Assembly (NCBI RefSeq): GCF_000711225.1
Contig: NZ_JOMG01000004.1
Span: 682,001-746,000, forward strand
Direction of reading: 5' to 3'
DNA: 64,000 nucleotides
From: Pelobacter seleniigenes DSM 18267
GTDB taxonomy: Bacteria > Desulfobacterota > Desulfuromonadia > Desulfuromonadales > Geopsychrobacteraceae
Below the pieces are notes generated by a model. It saw only the letters and a list, made by a program, of their open reading frames with translations, was not told where the DNA came from and searched no databases. Within the stretch, counting starts at the first letter, position 1; every line of letters starts with the position of its first letter. Shown here one piece after another: positions 16,837 through 25,541 of the stretch. The position numbers and the translations under genes were made by a program.

Positions 16837-17318
16837 TGATGGACCGGATCACCGTTGTCGTCGACACCCGCGAACAGGAGCCCTACAGCTTCGATAGCGA
16901 CAAGGTTTCGGCGGTTCGCAAGGCGTTGCCCGCCGGTGATTATTCACTGGTCGGCCTCGAGGAACGGTTGGCAGTGGAGCGCAAATCCCTGACGGATTTC
17001 GTCTCCACCGTCATCCGGGGGCGAAAGCGGTTTCACCGCGAGTTGGAAAAGCTCTCCGCCTACGAATCCGCCTGCGTGGTTGTCGAATGCAACTTTCGCG
17101 ATCTGGTCGATGGCCGCTACCGCAGCGATGCCCACCCGCATGCGCTGATCGGAACGGTCGCCTCCATCGTCGTCGACTTCGGTGTCCCCGTCTACTTCTG
17201 CTCGGACCGGCAGGCCGCCTGCCGTTTTGTCGAGGAGTACCTGACACGTTTTCACCGGAGGATCGCGAGATGCCAAAAAGAAATGAGAGTAACCCGGCGC
17301 GACTCCGGGGAAGAATAG
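16836..17318 (+). CDS. ERCC4/XPF-type nuclease
   Basis: A 160-residue nuclease domain protein. It shows the ERCC4 motif series: VVVDTREQ with Asp10, GDYS at 34-37 and ERKS at 48-51 (the GDX(n)ERKXXXD active site), followed by GRKRFHREL. Members cut branched or structured DNA; in phages they act in recombination or Holliday junction processing. There is no helicase domain in this protein, but a RecD2 helicase gene starts 49 bases before its end, in another frame. Confidence 0.85.
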   Translation: MMDRITVVVDTREQEPYSFDSDKVSAVRKALPAGDYSLVGLEERLAVERKSLTDFVSTVIRGRKRFHRELEKLSAYESACVVVECNFRDLVDGRYRSDAHPHALIGTVASIVVDFGVPVYFCSDRQAACRFVEEYLTRFHRRIARCQKEMRVTRRDSGEE

Positions 17319-19498
17319 AGCGCGTATACTATGCCGGACCCAAGTTCTCCGCAGGCCGACTGCTCACCCCGACCGGTGAGGAAGTCCAGTTCGCGGGCAA
17401 TTTGTTCGCCCGGGAAAATCAGCCTGTGGTCCTGCTCGGGTCGTGGGCCACCCATCCCAAATACGGCCGTCAGTTCAAGGTCGACGGGATGGAGCACGAC
17501 CTCGAACTCGATCCGGAGGGGCTGATCCACTATCTGGCCAACCATCCGGAGATCAAGGGCATTGGTCCGGCCAAGGCCAGATTGATCGTCGAGAGTTTCG
17601 GTGAGGCCTTTGAAGAAACCCTTCTGAATGACCCCGAGCGTATCGCGCTCAAAGCCCGGCTGCCCTTGGATGCTGCCCGGCGGCTGCGTGACGAATGGTT
17701 GAAGAACCGCAGCGTCAACACTGTCATGGCCTGGCTGTCGGCATTCGGTCTGACCCATCATCAGGTCACCACCCTGGTCGAAAGACTCGGCGGCAACTGC
17801 CTCGATATACTGAAGGAAGACCCGTACATCCTCATTCGGGAGATCCGGGGATTCGGCTTCAAGAAGGTCGACAAGATCGCCCGCAAGCTTGGCACCCCCA
17901 AGGACCACACCCCTCGTATCCGCGCTGGGTTGAATTTCTGCGTCCGTGAAGCCCTGGACAATGGTCACTGCTGGATCGAATACGAGGATCTGGTGGATCA
18001 GGCCAACCTGCTGCTGGTCATGGATGCCTTGGACAGCCGGGTCCGTATCGAGAGCGCCCTCGACGCGCTCATCGAAGAACAGGCGCTTTCCTGCGATTCC
18101 CACGGCGGACGTTTCGTGGTCGCTCTGCCGGAGATCGTCCGCATGGAGCGGGAGCTGGCCTCGTTGTTCAGCCAGGCCGAAACACCGAATCCTCATTTCC
18201 AGTCCGTCAAGAAGCTCGATGCCCTGATTCGGCGCTGCGCATCAACGCTGAACGAGAAGCAGCTCGAAGCGGTGCGCTCGGCCCTCCAGCACAGCATCAG
18301 CCTGATTTCGGGTGGAGCCGGTTCGGGCAAGAGCTACACCATTTCGGTCATCAACACCATCTGCGAGGAGAGCGATCTGGAGGTCGTGCTCGCCGCGCCG
18401 ACCGGCAAGGCGGCCAAGCGCCTGGAGGAAGTCAGCGGTCGCAGCGGCACCACCATCCACCGTCTGCTCGGCTATGACGGCAAGGGTTTCTCCCGCAGCA
18501 AGGAGAACCCCATCGATGCCGATGTCCTGGTGGTCGACGAGTTTTCGATGGTCGATGTGCCCCTGGCATGGCACTTGTTCGAGGCGGTCGATCTGTCGCG
18601 GACCACGGTGCTGCTGGTCGGGGACCACAACCAGCTTCCGCCGGTGGGACCAGGGAACATCCTGCGCGATCTGATCCAGACACGCGCCATCCCCACGGTC
18701 ATCCTCGACAAGGTCGTGCGTCAGGCTGGTGTCCTCAAGGAGAACTGCACCGCCGTTCTCAAGGGCGAGGTGCGCAAGACCAGCGAGGCGTCGGTGGGCG
18801 GATGCCGGGATTGGTATCTGGTGGATCAGTTCACAGACCCGATGGCGGCACGCTCGTTCCTGCTGGAGTTGTTTCAGGAGCGGCTCGATGCCCTGGGTTT
18901 CGACATCATCAAGGACGTGCAGGTGCTGACGCCGACCCACAAGGGGCCGCTCGGCACCAAGGAATTGAACGAGGAACTGCAGCGGCTCATCCAGCGCAAG
19001 CTCTGGAACACCGAAGTGCCGCCGGTCGCCATGGGACGCCGCGCACCGTTTCTCAAGCACGACAAGGTCATCCAGACCCGGAACAATTACGACCTGAACG
19101 TGATGAACGGTGCCATCGGCTATGTGGTCGATGTTCTCGCGAACGGCACCCTGGTCATCGACTTCGACGGCATGCCGGTGGAACTGGAGAAAGGGTCGCC
19201 CGACCTGCAAGATCTGCAGCTCGCCTATGCGCTCACCATCCACAAAACCCAGGGTTCCGAGTTCCCCTGTGCCGTGGTGGTGGTTCACAAGGCGCATTCC
19301 TTCATGCACCACCGCAATCTGCTCTACACCGGGGTGACCCGCGCCCGGCGCACCGCCATTGTCCTGGGTGACCATTGGGGCATTCAGAACTGCGCCAAGC
19401 GGTGCCAGGTGGATGACCGCCGGACCTTTCTGCCCCTGTTCCTGGACGCCGCCCAACACGCGGAAGCCGATTTCGCCCGTGTCGCGGAGGCCGAATGA
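17270..19498 (+). CDS. RecD2-type 5'-3' DNA helicase
   Basis: A 742-residue helicase. An OB-like N-terminal region (residues 10-65), helix-hairpin-helix repeats (IKGIGPAKARLIVESFG, REIRGFGFKKVDKIARKLG), Walker A GGAGSGKS at 348-355, DEFSMVD, LVGDHNQLPPVGPG and the C-terminal UvrD-like YALTIHKTQGSEF place it in the RecD2/TraA family. The start was set at ATG 17270, which has a GGAG site; an in-frame start at 17087 lies deep inside the ERCC4 gene. It ends as ATGA with the primase gene. Confidence 0.9.
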   Translation: MPKRNESNPARLRGRIERVYYAGPKFSAGRLLTPTGEEVQFAGNLFARENQPVVLLGSWATHPKYGRQFKVDGMEHDLELDPEGLIHYLANHPEIKGIGPAKARLIVESFGEAFEETLLNDPERIALKARLPLDAARRLRDEWLKNRSVNTVMAWLSAFGLTHHQVTTLVERLGGNCLDILKEDPYILIREIRGFGFKKVDKIARKLGTPKDHTPRIRAGLNFCVREALDNGHCWIEYEDLVDQANLLLVMDALDSRVRIESALDALIEEQALSCDSHGGRFVVALPEIVRMERELASLFSQAETPNPHFQSVKKLDALIRRCASTLNEKQLEAVRSALQHSISLISGGAGSGKSYTISVINTICEESDLEVVLAAPTGKAAKRLEEVSGRSGTTIHRLLGYDGKGFSRSKENPIDADVLVVDEFSMVDVPLAWHLFEAVDLSRTTVLLVGDHNQLPPVGPGNILRDLIQTRAIPTVILDKVVRQAGVLKENCTAVLKGEVRKTSEASVGGCRDWYLVDQFTDPMAARSFLLELFQERLDALGFDIIKDVQVLTPTHKGPLGTKELNEELQRLIQRKLWNTEVPPVAMGRRAPFLKHDKVIQTRNNYDLNVMNGAIGYVVDVLANGTLVIDFDGMPVELEKGSPDLQDLQLAYALTIHKTQGSEFPCAVVVVHKAHSFMHHRNLLYTGVTRARRTAIVLGDHWGIQNCAKRCQVDDRRTFLPLFLDAAQHAEADFARVAEAE

Positions 19499-22400
19499 GC
19501 ATGGGCGGAACGGATAACGTCAGGGAGTATTACCGGCTCGTCACCGAGATGGACATCGGTGACGTGGCCCGGGAACTCCTGCCGGGACGGATCACCCAGG
19601 AGACCGGCCAGCGCTTGATGTGCGACTGCCCCAACCATCAGAGCCAGTCGCGTCTATCGCTTCATGTGATGCTCGACAAACAGGGCTGGTACTGCTTCGG
19701 CTGCGGGGTCGGCGGCGATGTGCTGCAGCTCGTGGAGTTCATTCAGACGGGCTCGGTCACCGCCGGTCAATCCGGTCCGATGCCGGACAGCCACCGCCAA
19801 GCCCGGGACTATCTCGCCAAGAAGGCGGGCTTGCCGCCGCTGTCGCGTTATGGCCTGAGCCAGGAGCGTCTGGCTCAGACAGAGGCGGACCGCGCCTTCG
19901 AGTTGCGGGTCAAGGACGCGTTAACCGCGCTGGCCAGGCTTTACCACGCCAGGCTCAAGGAGTCGCCGGAGGTCCTCGATTGGCTGAAATCCAAATATGC
20001 CCTGAGCGAGGAGACCATCGACGATCTCCTGATCGGCTATGCGGACAATGCGTCCGGCGCGGTCGCCCAATTGACCGGAGGCGAGGATGGTTTCTTCAAG
20101 CGTGAGCTTGCCGCGACCGGCGCTTTCAAGCCCACGAGCCAGGACGGCCTGACGCCATTCTTCGAGCGCCGGATCGTCTTTCCATACTGGAGCCGTGGCC
20201 GGGTGGTGTTTATGATCGGCCGCAAGACGCCATGGACCCCGGATGTGGGCTGGGAGCAAGGGAAATACAAGAAGCTGCCGGTTCACGACGAACACCAGCG
20301 GCCCTACGTCGCCGACTTCATCAACAACGCACTGCTGTTCAACGAGGACTGCCTGCTGGCCAGGCCCGGCAAGGTAATCATCACCGAGGGGGTGACCGAT
20401 TGCCTGGCGTTGATGCAATTGGGCTTGCCCACCGTATCGCCGGTCACCGTCCGCATTCGGGCAGCCGATTGGGAGCGCCTGATCCCCAAGCTGCGCGGCG
20501 TCGAAACCGTCTACATCTGCCAGGACAACGAACTTTCCCAGGCCGGTCTCAAAGGGGCGCTGCAAACTGCTCGTACCTTGGCCGAACACAAGATCGACAC
20601 CCGCCTGGTGACGCTGCCCTTGTCGGAGACACAGATCTCGGCCCGGCAGGAGCTGACCGAACGCTTCGGCCTGACGGCGAGCGTGGGGCCGAAGGAGCTG
20701 GCCAAGCTGCTGGCGGGACGGCCCGCCGAAGAGATTCAGGCGGCCGAGGCGCTTCTCGCCACCGCCAAGATCGACGTCAACGATTACATTGCCGCCGGGC
20801 ATACCCGGGAGGATTTCGAACGTCTGCTCGCCGAAGCCAGCACGCCCATCGAGTTCGGCGTGCGCTCGCTGCCCGAGGGCGCTGAAGAGGAGGAACGCAA
20901 CCGCCTACTCGAACCGATCCTGGGGGAGATTTCCGAGCAGTCGCCGCTGGAACAGGCCCGCCTGCTGAAGCTGGTGCAGGAGCGCATCGGTGGTGGCGTT
21001 TCGATGGCCACCCTCAAAGAGCAGATCCGCGCCATTCAGAAGGACCGCAAGGTCGAGTTCCGTAACGAAAAGAAGAAGGCCAAGCGGATGTCCGGCGCGA
21101 TGCCCGGATCGTGCCGCGCCCGGGTCGACGAGGTGCTAATCGACACGGAACTGGAGAACGGCGCTCCCGACTACACCTTGGCCGCCGAGGCTGCCTACGA
21201 CTGGTTCACCGCCAACGGTGCCCAGTTCTTTCACACCCTGCAGGGCGAGCCTTTCATGTATTTCGACAACGCCATCTACTGGATGGATTCACCGGACCGG
21301 GGTCGCAAGCGCCATTACGCGGCCATGCTCTACAAGCACACGGGCATGGTGCCGACATCCAACGGCGGACGGACATTTTTCGAGGTACTGCCCAGCCTGG
21401 CCATGATCCGTGGCCAGGTGCGCGACCATTTTTCCTGGCTGCACACCGATGTGGCTTCCTACACCGTCTATTTCAATCTGAACAATCCGGAGCACGAGAT
21501 CGCCAAGATCACCCCGGACGAGATCCAGATCATGAAGAACGGCGGCAACGAGGACGGCATCATCCTGGATGGCTCGCGGAAGATGAAACCGCTGAAATTC
21601 CTGCCCGACGCCGACCTCGAAGAGGCGGACCGGCTCCTGGTCGATCTGCTGGTGGGCAACATGACCTGTCCGCAGGGGGATCGCTTTCTCATCCTTTCCT
21701 GGCTCTCCTGCTTCCTGCTGATCGACTTTGCCGGAACGCGGCCCATGACCCGCTTCGAGGGCTCGGCCGGATCGGGCAAGACCACCGCCAGCAAGATCAC
21801 GTCGACATTGCTTTACGGCGAGCCCCAGCACAAGAAGGCCACCGACGCGGCGAACTACACCGATGGCTCACAGAACCCGCTCATCGTCCTCGACAACATC
21901 GAGGTCAAGCAGATGACCGAGGATCTGACCACTTTCATGCTGACCAGCATCACAGGCATCGCTAAGGAGAAACGGAAGAGCGGCACCGACAGCGAGACCA
22001 TCACCGAGCGGACCAAGTGTCTGCTGAACACCACCGGCATCGAGCCGCTGTGCGGGGAACTTTCGGAGATCCTGTCGAGGTCCTTTGTCATCAACTTCGA
22101 CCTCGCCAACCAGGCCAGCGACTGCTTTCTGGAATCGGAGGTTATCTCCGCCATCCAGCAAAACCGGGATCTGATCATCTCGGCCATCATGAAGCGGACC
22201 AGCCATGTGCTGGCAATGATCCGGGAGGGAGCCCAGAAACAGGTCATGCGCCTGCTACACCGAACCATGCCGACTCATGGCAAGCGCCGGTGCAACGACT
22301 ATCTCAGCCTGATGTATCTGATGATGCTGGCCGGGTCCGAGGAACACGAGGTGACCACCGGACTCGAGGATCTGAGCCCGCTGTTTATCGAGCAGATTCA

Positions 22401-22809
22401 TTCCATCAACGACACCAGCCAGGAGATGGCGCGGGAGTCGAACCCCATCGCCACGGCACTGGTGTCGCTCTTCCACGCCTACCGAAACGCGGTGGAGCTG
22501 GACGAGAAGGCCCGCTACAGCGAGGACGACCGGGCAAACCACGTGGTGGGATTCATCGAACGCTACCAGGTGAGGTTCGAGAACGAAACCACCATGGAGC
22601 CGGTGTCAGCGGGACGACTGCTCGCGGCGCTGCGCAGGGTCGGCCGGGAATTCAACCTCGAGTTCGAATACAAGAAGCCCGCCCAGCTCGGTCGGCGCAT
22701 CAGCAACGACCTGGACGTCATCCGGGACGCCGGGTTCGACATCGACCGGCAGCGCAACGCTCACACCAAGAATTTCGAGTACCGGATCGTCAAGACCGCC
22801 AATCTCTGA
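19495..22809 (+). CDS. Bifunctional primase-helicase (CHC2 zinc finger, Toprim, SF3/AAA helicase)
   Basis: A 1104-residue replication protein. Residues 43-70 form a CHC2 zinc finger (Cys43, Cys45/His48, Cys67, Cys70 in WYCFGCG); a Toprim core has VIITEGVTDC with Glu298; the C-terminal half contains the NTPase motif GSAGSGKT at 756-763 followed by an ATPase core (NPLIVLDNIE). It should unwind and prime phage DNA. It is the last gene before the octamer cluster that may be the origin, matching the usual initiator/origin pairing. Confidence 0.87.
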   Translation: MSMGGTDNVREYYRLVTEMDIGDVARELLPGRITQETGQRLMCDCPNHQSQSRLSLHVMLDKQGWYCFGCGVGGDVLQLVEFIQTGSVTAGQSGPMPDSHRQARDYLAKKAGLPPLSRYGLSQERLAQTEADRAFELRVKDALTALARLYHARLKESPEVLDWLKSKYALSEETIDDLLIGYADNASGAVAQLTGGEDGFFKRELAATGAFKPTSQDGLTPFFERRIVFPYWSRGRVVFMIGRKTPWTPDVGWEQGKYKKLPVHDEHQRPYVADFINNALLFNEDCLLARPGKVIITEGVTDCLALMQLGLPTVSPVTVRIRAADWERLIPKLRGVETVYICQDNELSQAGLKGALQTARTLAEHKIDTRLVTLPLSETQISARQELTERFGLTASVGPKELAKLLAGRPAEEIQAAEALLATAKIDVNDYIAAGHTREDFERLLAEASTPIEFGVRSLPEGAEEEERNRLLEPILGEISEQSPLEQARLLKLVQERIGGGVSMATLKEQIRAIQKDRKVEFRNEKKKAKRMSGAMPGSCRARVDEVLIDTELENGAPDYTLAAEAAYDWFTANGAQFFHTLQGEPFMYFDNAIYWMDSPDRGRKRHYAAMLYKHTGMVPTSNGGRTFFEVLPSLAMIRGQVRDHFSWLHTDVASYTVYFNLNNPEHEIAKITPDEIQIMKNGGNEDGIILDGSRKMKPLKFLPDADLEEADRLLVDLLVGNMTCPQGDRFLILSWLSCFLLIDFAGTRPMTRFEGSAGSGKTTASKITSTLLYGEPQHKKATDAANYTDGSQNPLIVLDNIEVKQMTEDLTTFMLTSITGIAKEKRKSGTDSETITERTKCLLNTTGIEPLCGELSEILSRSFVINFDLANQASDCFLESEVISAIQQNRDLIISAIMKRTSHVLAMIREGAQKQVMRLLHRTMPTHGKRRCNDYLSLMYLMMLAGSEEHEVTTGLEDLSPLFIEQIHSINDTSQEMARESNPIATALVSLFHAYRNAVELDEKARYSEDDRANHVVGFIERYQVRFENETTMEPVSAGRLLAALRRVGREFNLEFEYKKPAQLGRRISNDLDVIRDAGFDIDRQRNAHTKNFEYRIVKTANL

Positions 22810-22836
22810 TTCCACCCCATACTGACGTAATCATCC

Positions 22837-22864
22837 AGGACGCTCTCGGGCGTCCTTTTCTTTT
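22837..22864 (+). terminator. Terminator after the replication operon
   Basis: GGACGC and GCGTCC form a 6-bp stem with a 6-base loop, followed by TTTTCTTTT. Confidence 0.75.
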
Positions 22865-23215
22865 GCGGTGGTGCGGTGAACACCGCTGTCCCTTGCGGTG
22901 GATGACCACCGCACGCCAAACCCTTACCAGACAAGGCCTTCATGGCCTTTGCGGTGGATGCGGTGGTAAATCCAGAGGTCTCACCCCCTATGGGCTGAAA
23001 TATTTTTTTGACTCACCAACCCGGCGTCCCCCGCCAGAGAAATTCCGGCCCAGTGTGAGAGACATTCCCCAAACACCACCGCAATCACCGCACTCTATCT
23101 TCTCTTTCTTCATAACTATCGAAAAACAATAAACAAACAACGAACAACCCCCTGCGGTGGGACGAGAAAACCTTCCACCGCACGACCACCGCAGCCACCG
23201 CAGATATCCACCGCA
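22864..23215. repeat. Octamer cluster (TGCGGTGG), candidate origin or packaging site
   Basis: Eleven perfect octamers: TGCGGTGG at 22864, 22894, 22950, 22959 and 23153, and its complement CCACCGCA at 22906, 23076, 23175, 23186, 23195 and 23208. Near matches occur at 22872 and 23085, and two more perfect copies lie in the next gene at 23376 and 23385. Several are spaced 9 bases apart. An AT-rich patch (about 23093-23148) lies among them in otherwise G+C-rich DNA. No gene is supported in 22810-23297. Confidence 0.7.
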
Positions 23216-23225
23216 GCAGGAGGTC

Positions 23226-23257
23226 TCCGACGGTTTCAGGGCTGCTCCGGTAAGTAA
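23226..23257 (+). promoter_or_regulatory. Dispersed bipartite element, after the octamer cluster
   Basis: TCCGAC at 23226 and TCCGGTAAGTAA at 23246-23257; an ACGGG/CCCGT hairpin follows at 23257-23278 and the next ATG is at 23298. Confidence 0.78.
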
Positions 23258-23297
23258 CGGGAAAAGCGATTAACCCGTATTTCTGGAGCCTGAAGCC

Positions 23298-24068
23298 ATG
23301 AGCCTTCTGAAAACCATGATCAAGCACACCGCCGTAGGGCAGGACGCCTCGGCCGGATGTGAAACCCCATCATTACCACCGCAACCACCGCAGCCCGCCA
23401 TCTATGTCTCCACCGGGCTCGACGTTCACGAGATCGAGGACGCCCGCGACTGGCCTGAAGACAAGGAGGTCAACGGCACGCTGTGTCGCCGTTTGTCGCC
23501 TGAATACTTTGCCTGGCTACGTTCCCGCATGGTCACCGCCCAAGCCGCGCACAAGGCCGGAAAGCTCCCCGTGGATGCCTGGAACACCCTACGGCAGCGA
23601 TTCAACGCCCTGCAGGAGCTGGCCATCCGGGAGTTCGGCAAGGAACGCCTTCAAGAGGTCCTGCAGTCCTTTTCCCAGAAGAACTATCGGCCACCCGCGC
23701 TTCGTCCCGAGCCCCAGGAGAAACCCGTCGAAGTTCCCAAAAAGGACTGGATTTATCCCGGGAACCAAGCTTGGAAATGTAAGCAGCCGGTGACTTCCCA
23801 GGCTGTCGCCAAGGTCGACGTCATCAGTGAGGAGGCCATGGCCAAGGGTTGGTCCGAGGCACGCCTCTATCAGAACCAGGGCCGGTTCCGGTTTCCCTGC
23901 GGCGAGGACTACGGCCTGGTCTGCTTCGTCGATGGCGATCAGGAGATTGGCGAGGTCACCGAGCGTTTTATCGAAATTATCCACGGGCCGAAGTCCGGGC
24001 GTCCCAGCACGCTGCGGTTCTACAACCCGGACGTGCCGCAGCCGTGGATGAAGAAAGTGGAGGATTGA
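23298..24068 (+). CDS. Hypothetical protein carrying octamers in its 5' end
   Basis: A 256-residue protein that I cannot assign. The first 35 residues are low-complexity and Pro-rich (encoded partly by two origin-type octamers at 23376-23392). A helical middle (about 80-115) and a Pro/Glu/Lys-rich linker (about 130-150) follow; the C-terminal part looks alpha/beta (FRFPCGEDYGLVCFVDGD). A GGAGCC site precedes the ATG. It lies between the octamer cluster and the small terminase, so a DNA-binding replication or packaging role is possible but unproven. Confidence 0.6.
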   Translation: MSLLKTMIKHTAVGQDASAGCETPSLPPQPPQPAIYVSTGLDVHEIEDARDWPEDKEVNGTLCRRLSPEYFAWLRSRMVTAQAAHKAGKLPVDAWNTLRQRFNALQELAIREFGKERLQEVLQSFSQKNYRPPALRPEPQEKPVEVPKKDWIYPGNQAWKCKQPVTSQAVAKVDVISEEAMAKGWSEARLYQNQGRFRFPCGEDYGLVCFVDGDQEIGEVTERFIEIIHGPKSGRPSTLRFYNPDVPQPWMKKVED

Positions 24069-24071
24069 GCC

Positions 24072-24350
24072 GTGAAGAAAAAGAAACGCTACGCCAATGC
24101 CAAGGATGTTCTGCCCGAGGAACTGTTCGAGCAGATCCAGAAGCACTACACCGGAATTCTCTGGGTCCCTGCACCGAGCCGCTTCTACAAGGAACGCCGG
24201 GACCTGGTGCTTGCCCTTCATCTGCAGGGGATCAGCAGCCAGGAGATCTCCAACCTCGCAGGTGTGACCACCCGCCGGGTCAACCAGATCATCGCCGCCG
24301 AACGAAAACAGGACCGGGACCGACAGTTGGCCGCCGCTTCCGGTAAGTAA
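24072..24350 (+). CDS. Small HTH protein (CD3324-like)
   Basis: A 92-residue protein: KDVLPEELFEQIQKHYTGI at the start resembles CD3324-like proteins, and GISSQEISNLAGVTTRRVNQ forms a helix-turn-helix at about 53-72. GTG start at 24072, 4 bases after the previous stop, with a GTGGAGG site. The last codons (GCT TCC GGT AAG TAA) lie within the conserved TCCGGTAAGTAA element, so the element overlaps the gene end here. Confidence 0.65.
   Translation: MKKKKRYANAKDVLPEELFEQIQKHYTGILWVPAPSRFYKERRDLVLALHLQGISSQEISNLAGVTTRRVNQIIAAERKQDRDRQLAAASGK
24319..24350 (+). promoter_or_regulatory. Dispersed bipartite element inside the HTH gene end
   Basis: ACCGAC at 24319 (one mismatch) and TCCGGTAAGTAA at 24339-24350, with the usual 20-base spacing. 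A strong GGCGGGAG/CTCCCGCC hairpin follows at 24360-24397. The downstream gene is the small terminase at 24441. Confidence 0.7.
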
Positions 24351-24440
24351 CCCTGAACCGGCGGGAGCGCGTTTGGAGGCTAAATCGGCCTCCCGCCCCG
24401 CATCCCGGCTTGGGAAAACAATATTCGGCAGGATTTCCAC

Positions 24441-24941
24441 GTGGCACTGAACAAACCGGACAAAGAGACGCTGGACCGATGGCACCGCAACGAGGGCAAG
24501 ACCGAACCGCCCCGGCGCGGGCCTGGTGCGCCCGAGGGCAACCAGAACCGGCTACGTCACGGCATCTTCGCCGACCGCTGCCTGACGCCGGAAGAGAAGG
24601 TCATGTTCGACGCCATCATCGACCGCCTGAACCAGGACTTCGAGTTCAACAAGTCCAGCGACTTCCTGCAGGTGGAGCTGGTGGGCGTCTACTCGGTGAA
24701 GCTGGTCCGCGCCCAGATCGAGGGGAACACGGACGCCGCCGAAAAGCTCGACCGGATGATCCGCTGCCACATGAAGGATCTCAAGACCACCAAGATCGCC
24801 CGTGAGGGTGAGGAGCCGAAAGGCCCGCAGACCTCTCCGGCGGAATGGGCGGCGGCGCTGCTCGAGAAGGTGGCCGAGGCCGCCAACGCCCCGGCCACGA
24901 AAACCTCCGGCCGCAAGAAACACGGAAAGAATTGCGGATAA
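24441..24941 (+). CDS. Putative terminase small subunit
   Basis: A 166-residue protein with the GAPEGNQNRLRHGIFADRC segment typical of phage small-terminase-like DNA-recognition proteins, a helical centre and a basic tail (SGRKKHGKNCG). It should recognise pac/cos DNA and present it to the large subunit. GTG start with an AGGA site. The large subunit gene, normally next, begins 2.8 kb downstream because a recombinase cassette and two small genes intervene. The last codons and stop form part of a 13-bp direct repeat. Confidence 0.65.
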   Translation: MALNKPDKETLDRWHRNEGKTEPPRRGPGAPEGNQNRLRHGIFADRCLTPEEKVMFDAIIDRLNQDFEFNKSSDFLQVELVGVYSVKLVRAQIEGNTDAAEKLDRMIRCHMKDLKTTKIAREGEEPKGPQTSPAEWAAALLEKVAEAANAPATKTSGRKKHGKNCG

Positions 24942-25017
24942 CACCATGGAGGGCTTTTCCGATGACCCCGGCACACGGCGACTTGCGGCAGACAGCTTCA
25001 CCAGGAATTGCGGATAA
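24929..25017. repeat. 13-bp direct repeat at the small terminase 3' end
   Basis: GAATTGCGGATAA occurs at 24929-24941, including the stop codon of the small terminase gene, and again at 25005-25017. It may be a scar of site-specific insertion at the gene end or a small tandem duplication; no third copy was found on the far side of the recombinase cassette. Confidence 0.55.
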
Positions 25018-25100
25018 GACGTGTTCCTTGCACTTTCGGAATCGGCATTCTCAGGCTGCTGATCATCATTTCCACTCCTCGATTTCTTCCTGCAGCTCTC

Positions 25101-25340
25101 GATATCCGCTTGGCATGTGTGCGCATAAGCCGAGCCGCATAAGCCAAGTAGATATTGGCCTGTTCACGCCGGAGCTCTCTCACACAACCCAAGTAAATAT
25201 TGGCATATCGTGCCCCAGGCAGAACCGGCCAAGCCCCGCAAACAGCCATTCCTTCGGCAACGGCCCTCGCACATGCCAAGCAGATATTGCCATGTGTGTT
25301 CCGCGCCCGGAGCGCACAAGCCAAGCAGTTATAGCGATGT
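25101..25340. repeat. Short repeats with about 45-base period
   Basis: CCAAGYAGATATTG-type copies start at 25144, 25189, 25276 and 25321, with a degenerate one at 25229 and an inverted one at 25101-25119. Spacing is close to 45 bases. No gene is well supported in 24942-25541: long open frames exist on both strands across the repeats, but they lack ribosome sites and known families. The repeats lie beside the tyrosine recombinase gene and could be its binding sites. Confidence 0.5.
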
Positions 25341-25494
25341 GCCGCCGAAAGACAGCGAAGGAGAAATTCCGGTCAATCGATATTTCCCGCTCTGTCCGGG
25401 AGGCAGCGGGCCATCGTCATGATCATTCATCATCGGCGGATGTGTTCTTCTGCGGGCACTGTCATTCACTGTCTTCGACACTGTCTTCCCCAAC

Positions 25495-25522
25495 GAAAAC
25501 AGGAGCAGCCGAGGCCGCTCCC
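25495..25522 (-). terminator. Possible terminator of the tyrosine recombinase cassette
   Basis: On the minus strand a GAGCGGC/GCTGCTC stem (one G-T pair) with loop CTCG is followed by CTGTTTTC, about 20 bases after the recombinase stop. Confidence 0.5.
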
Positions 25523-25541
25523 ATCGTCGGGTCCGGAAGGA

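Noticed and set aside
25101-25340. CRISPR array
   Set aside because: Repeat units are short, degenerate and unevenly spaced, one is inverted, and no cas gene is present.
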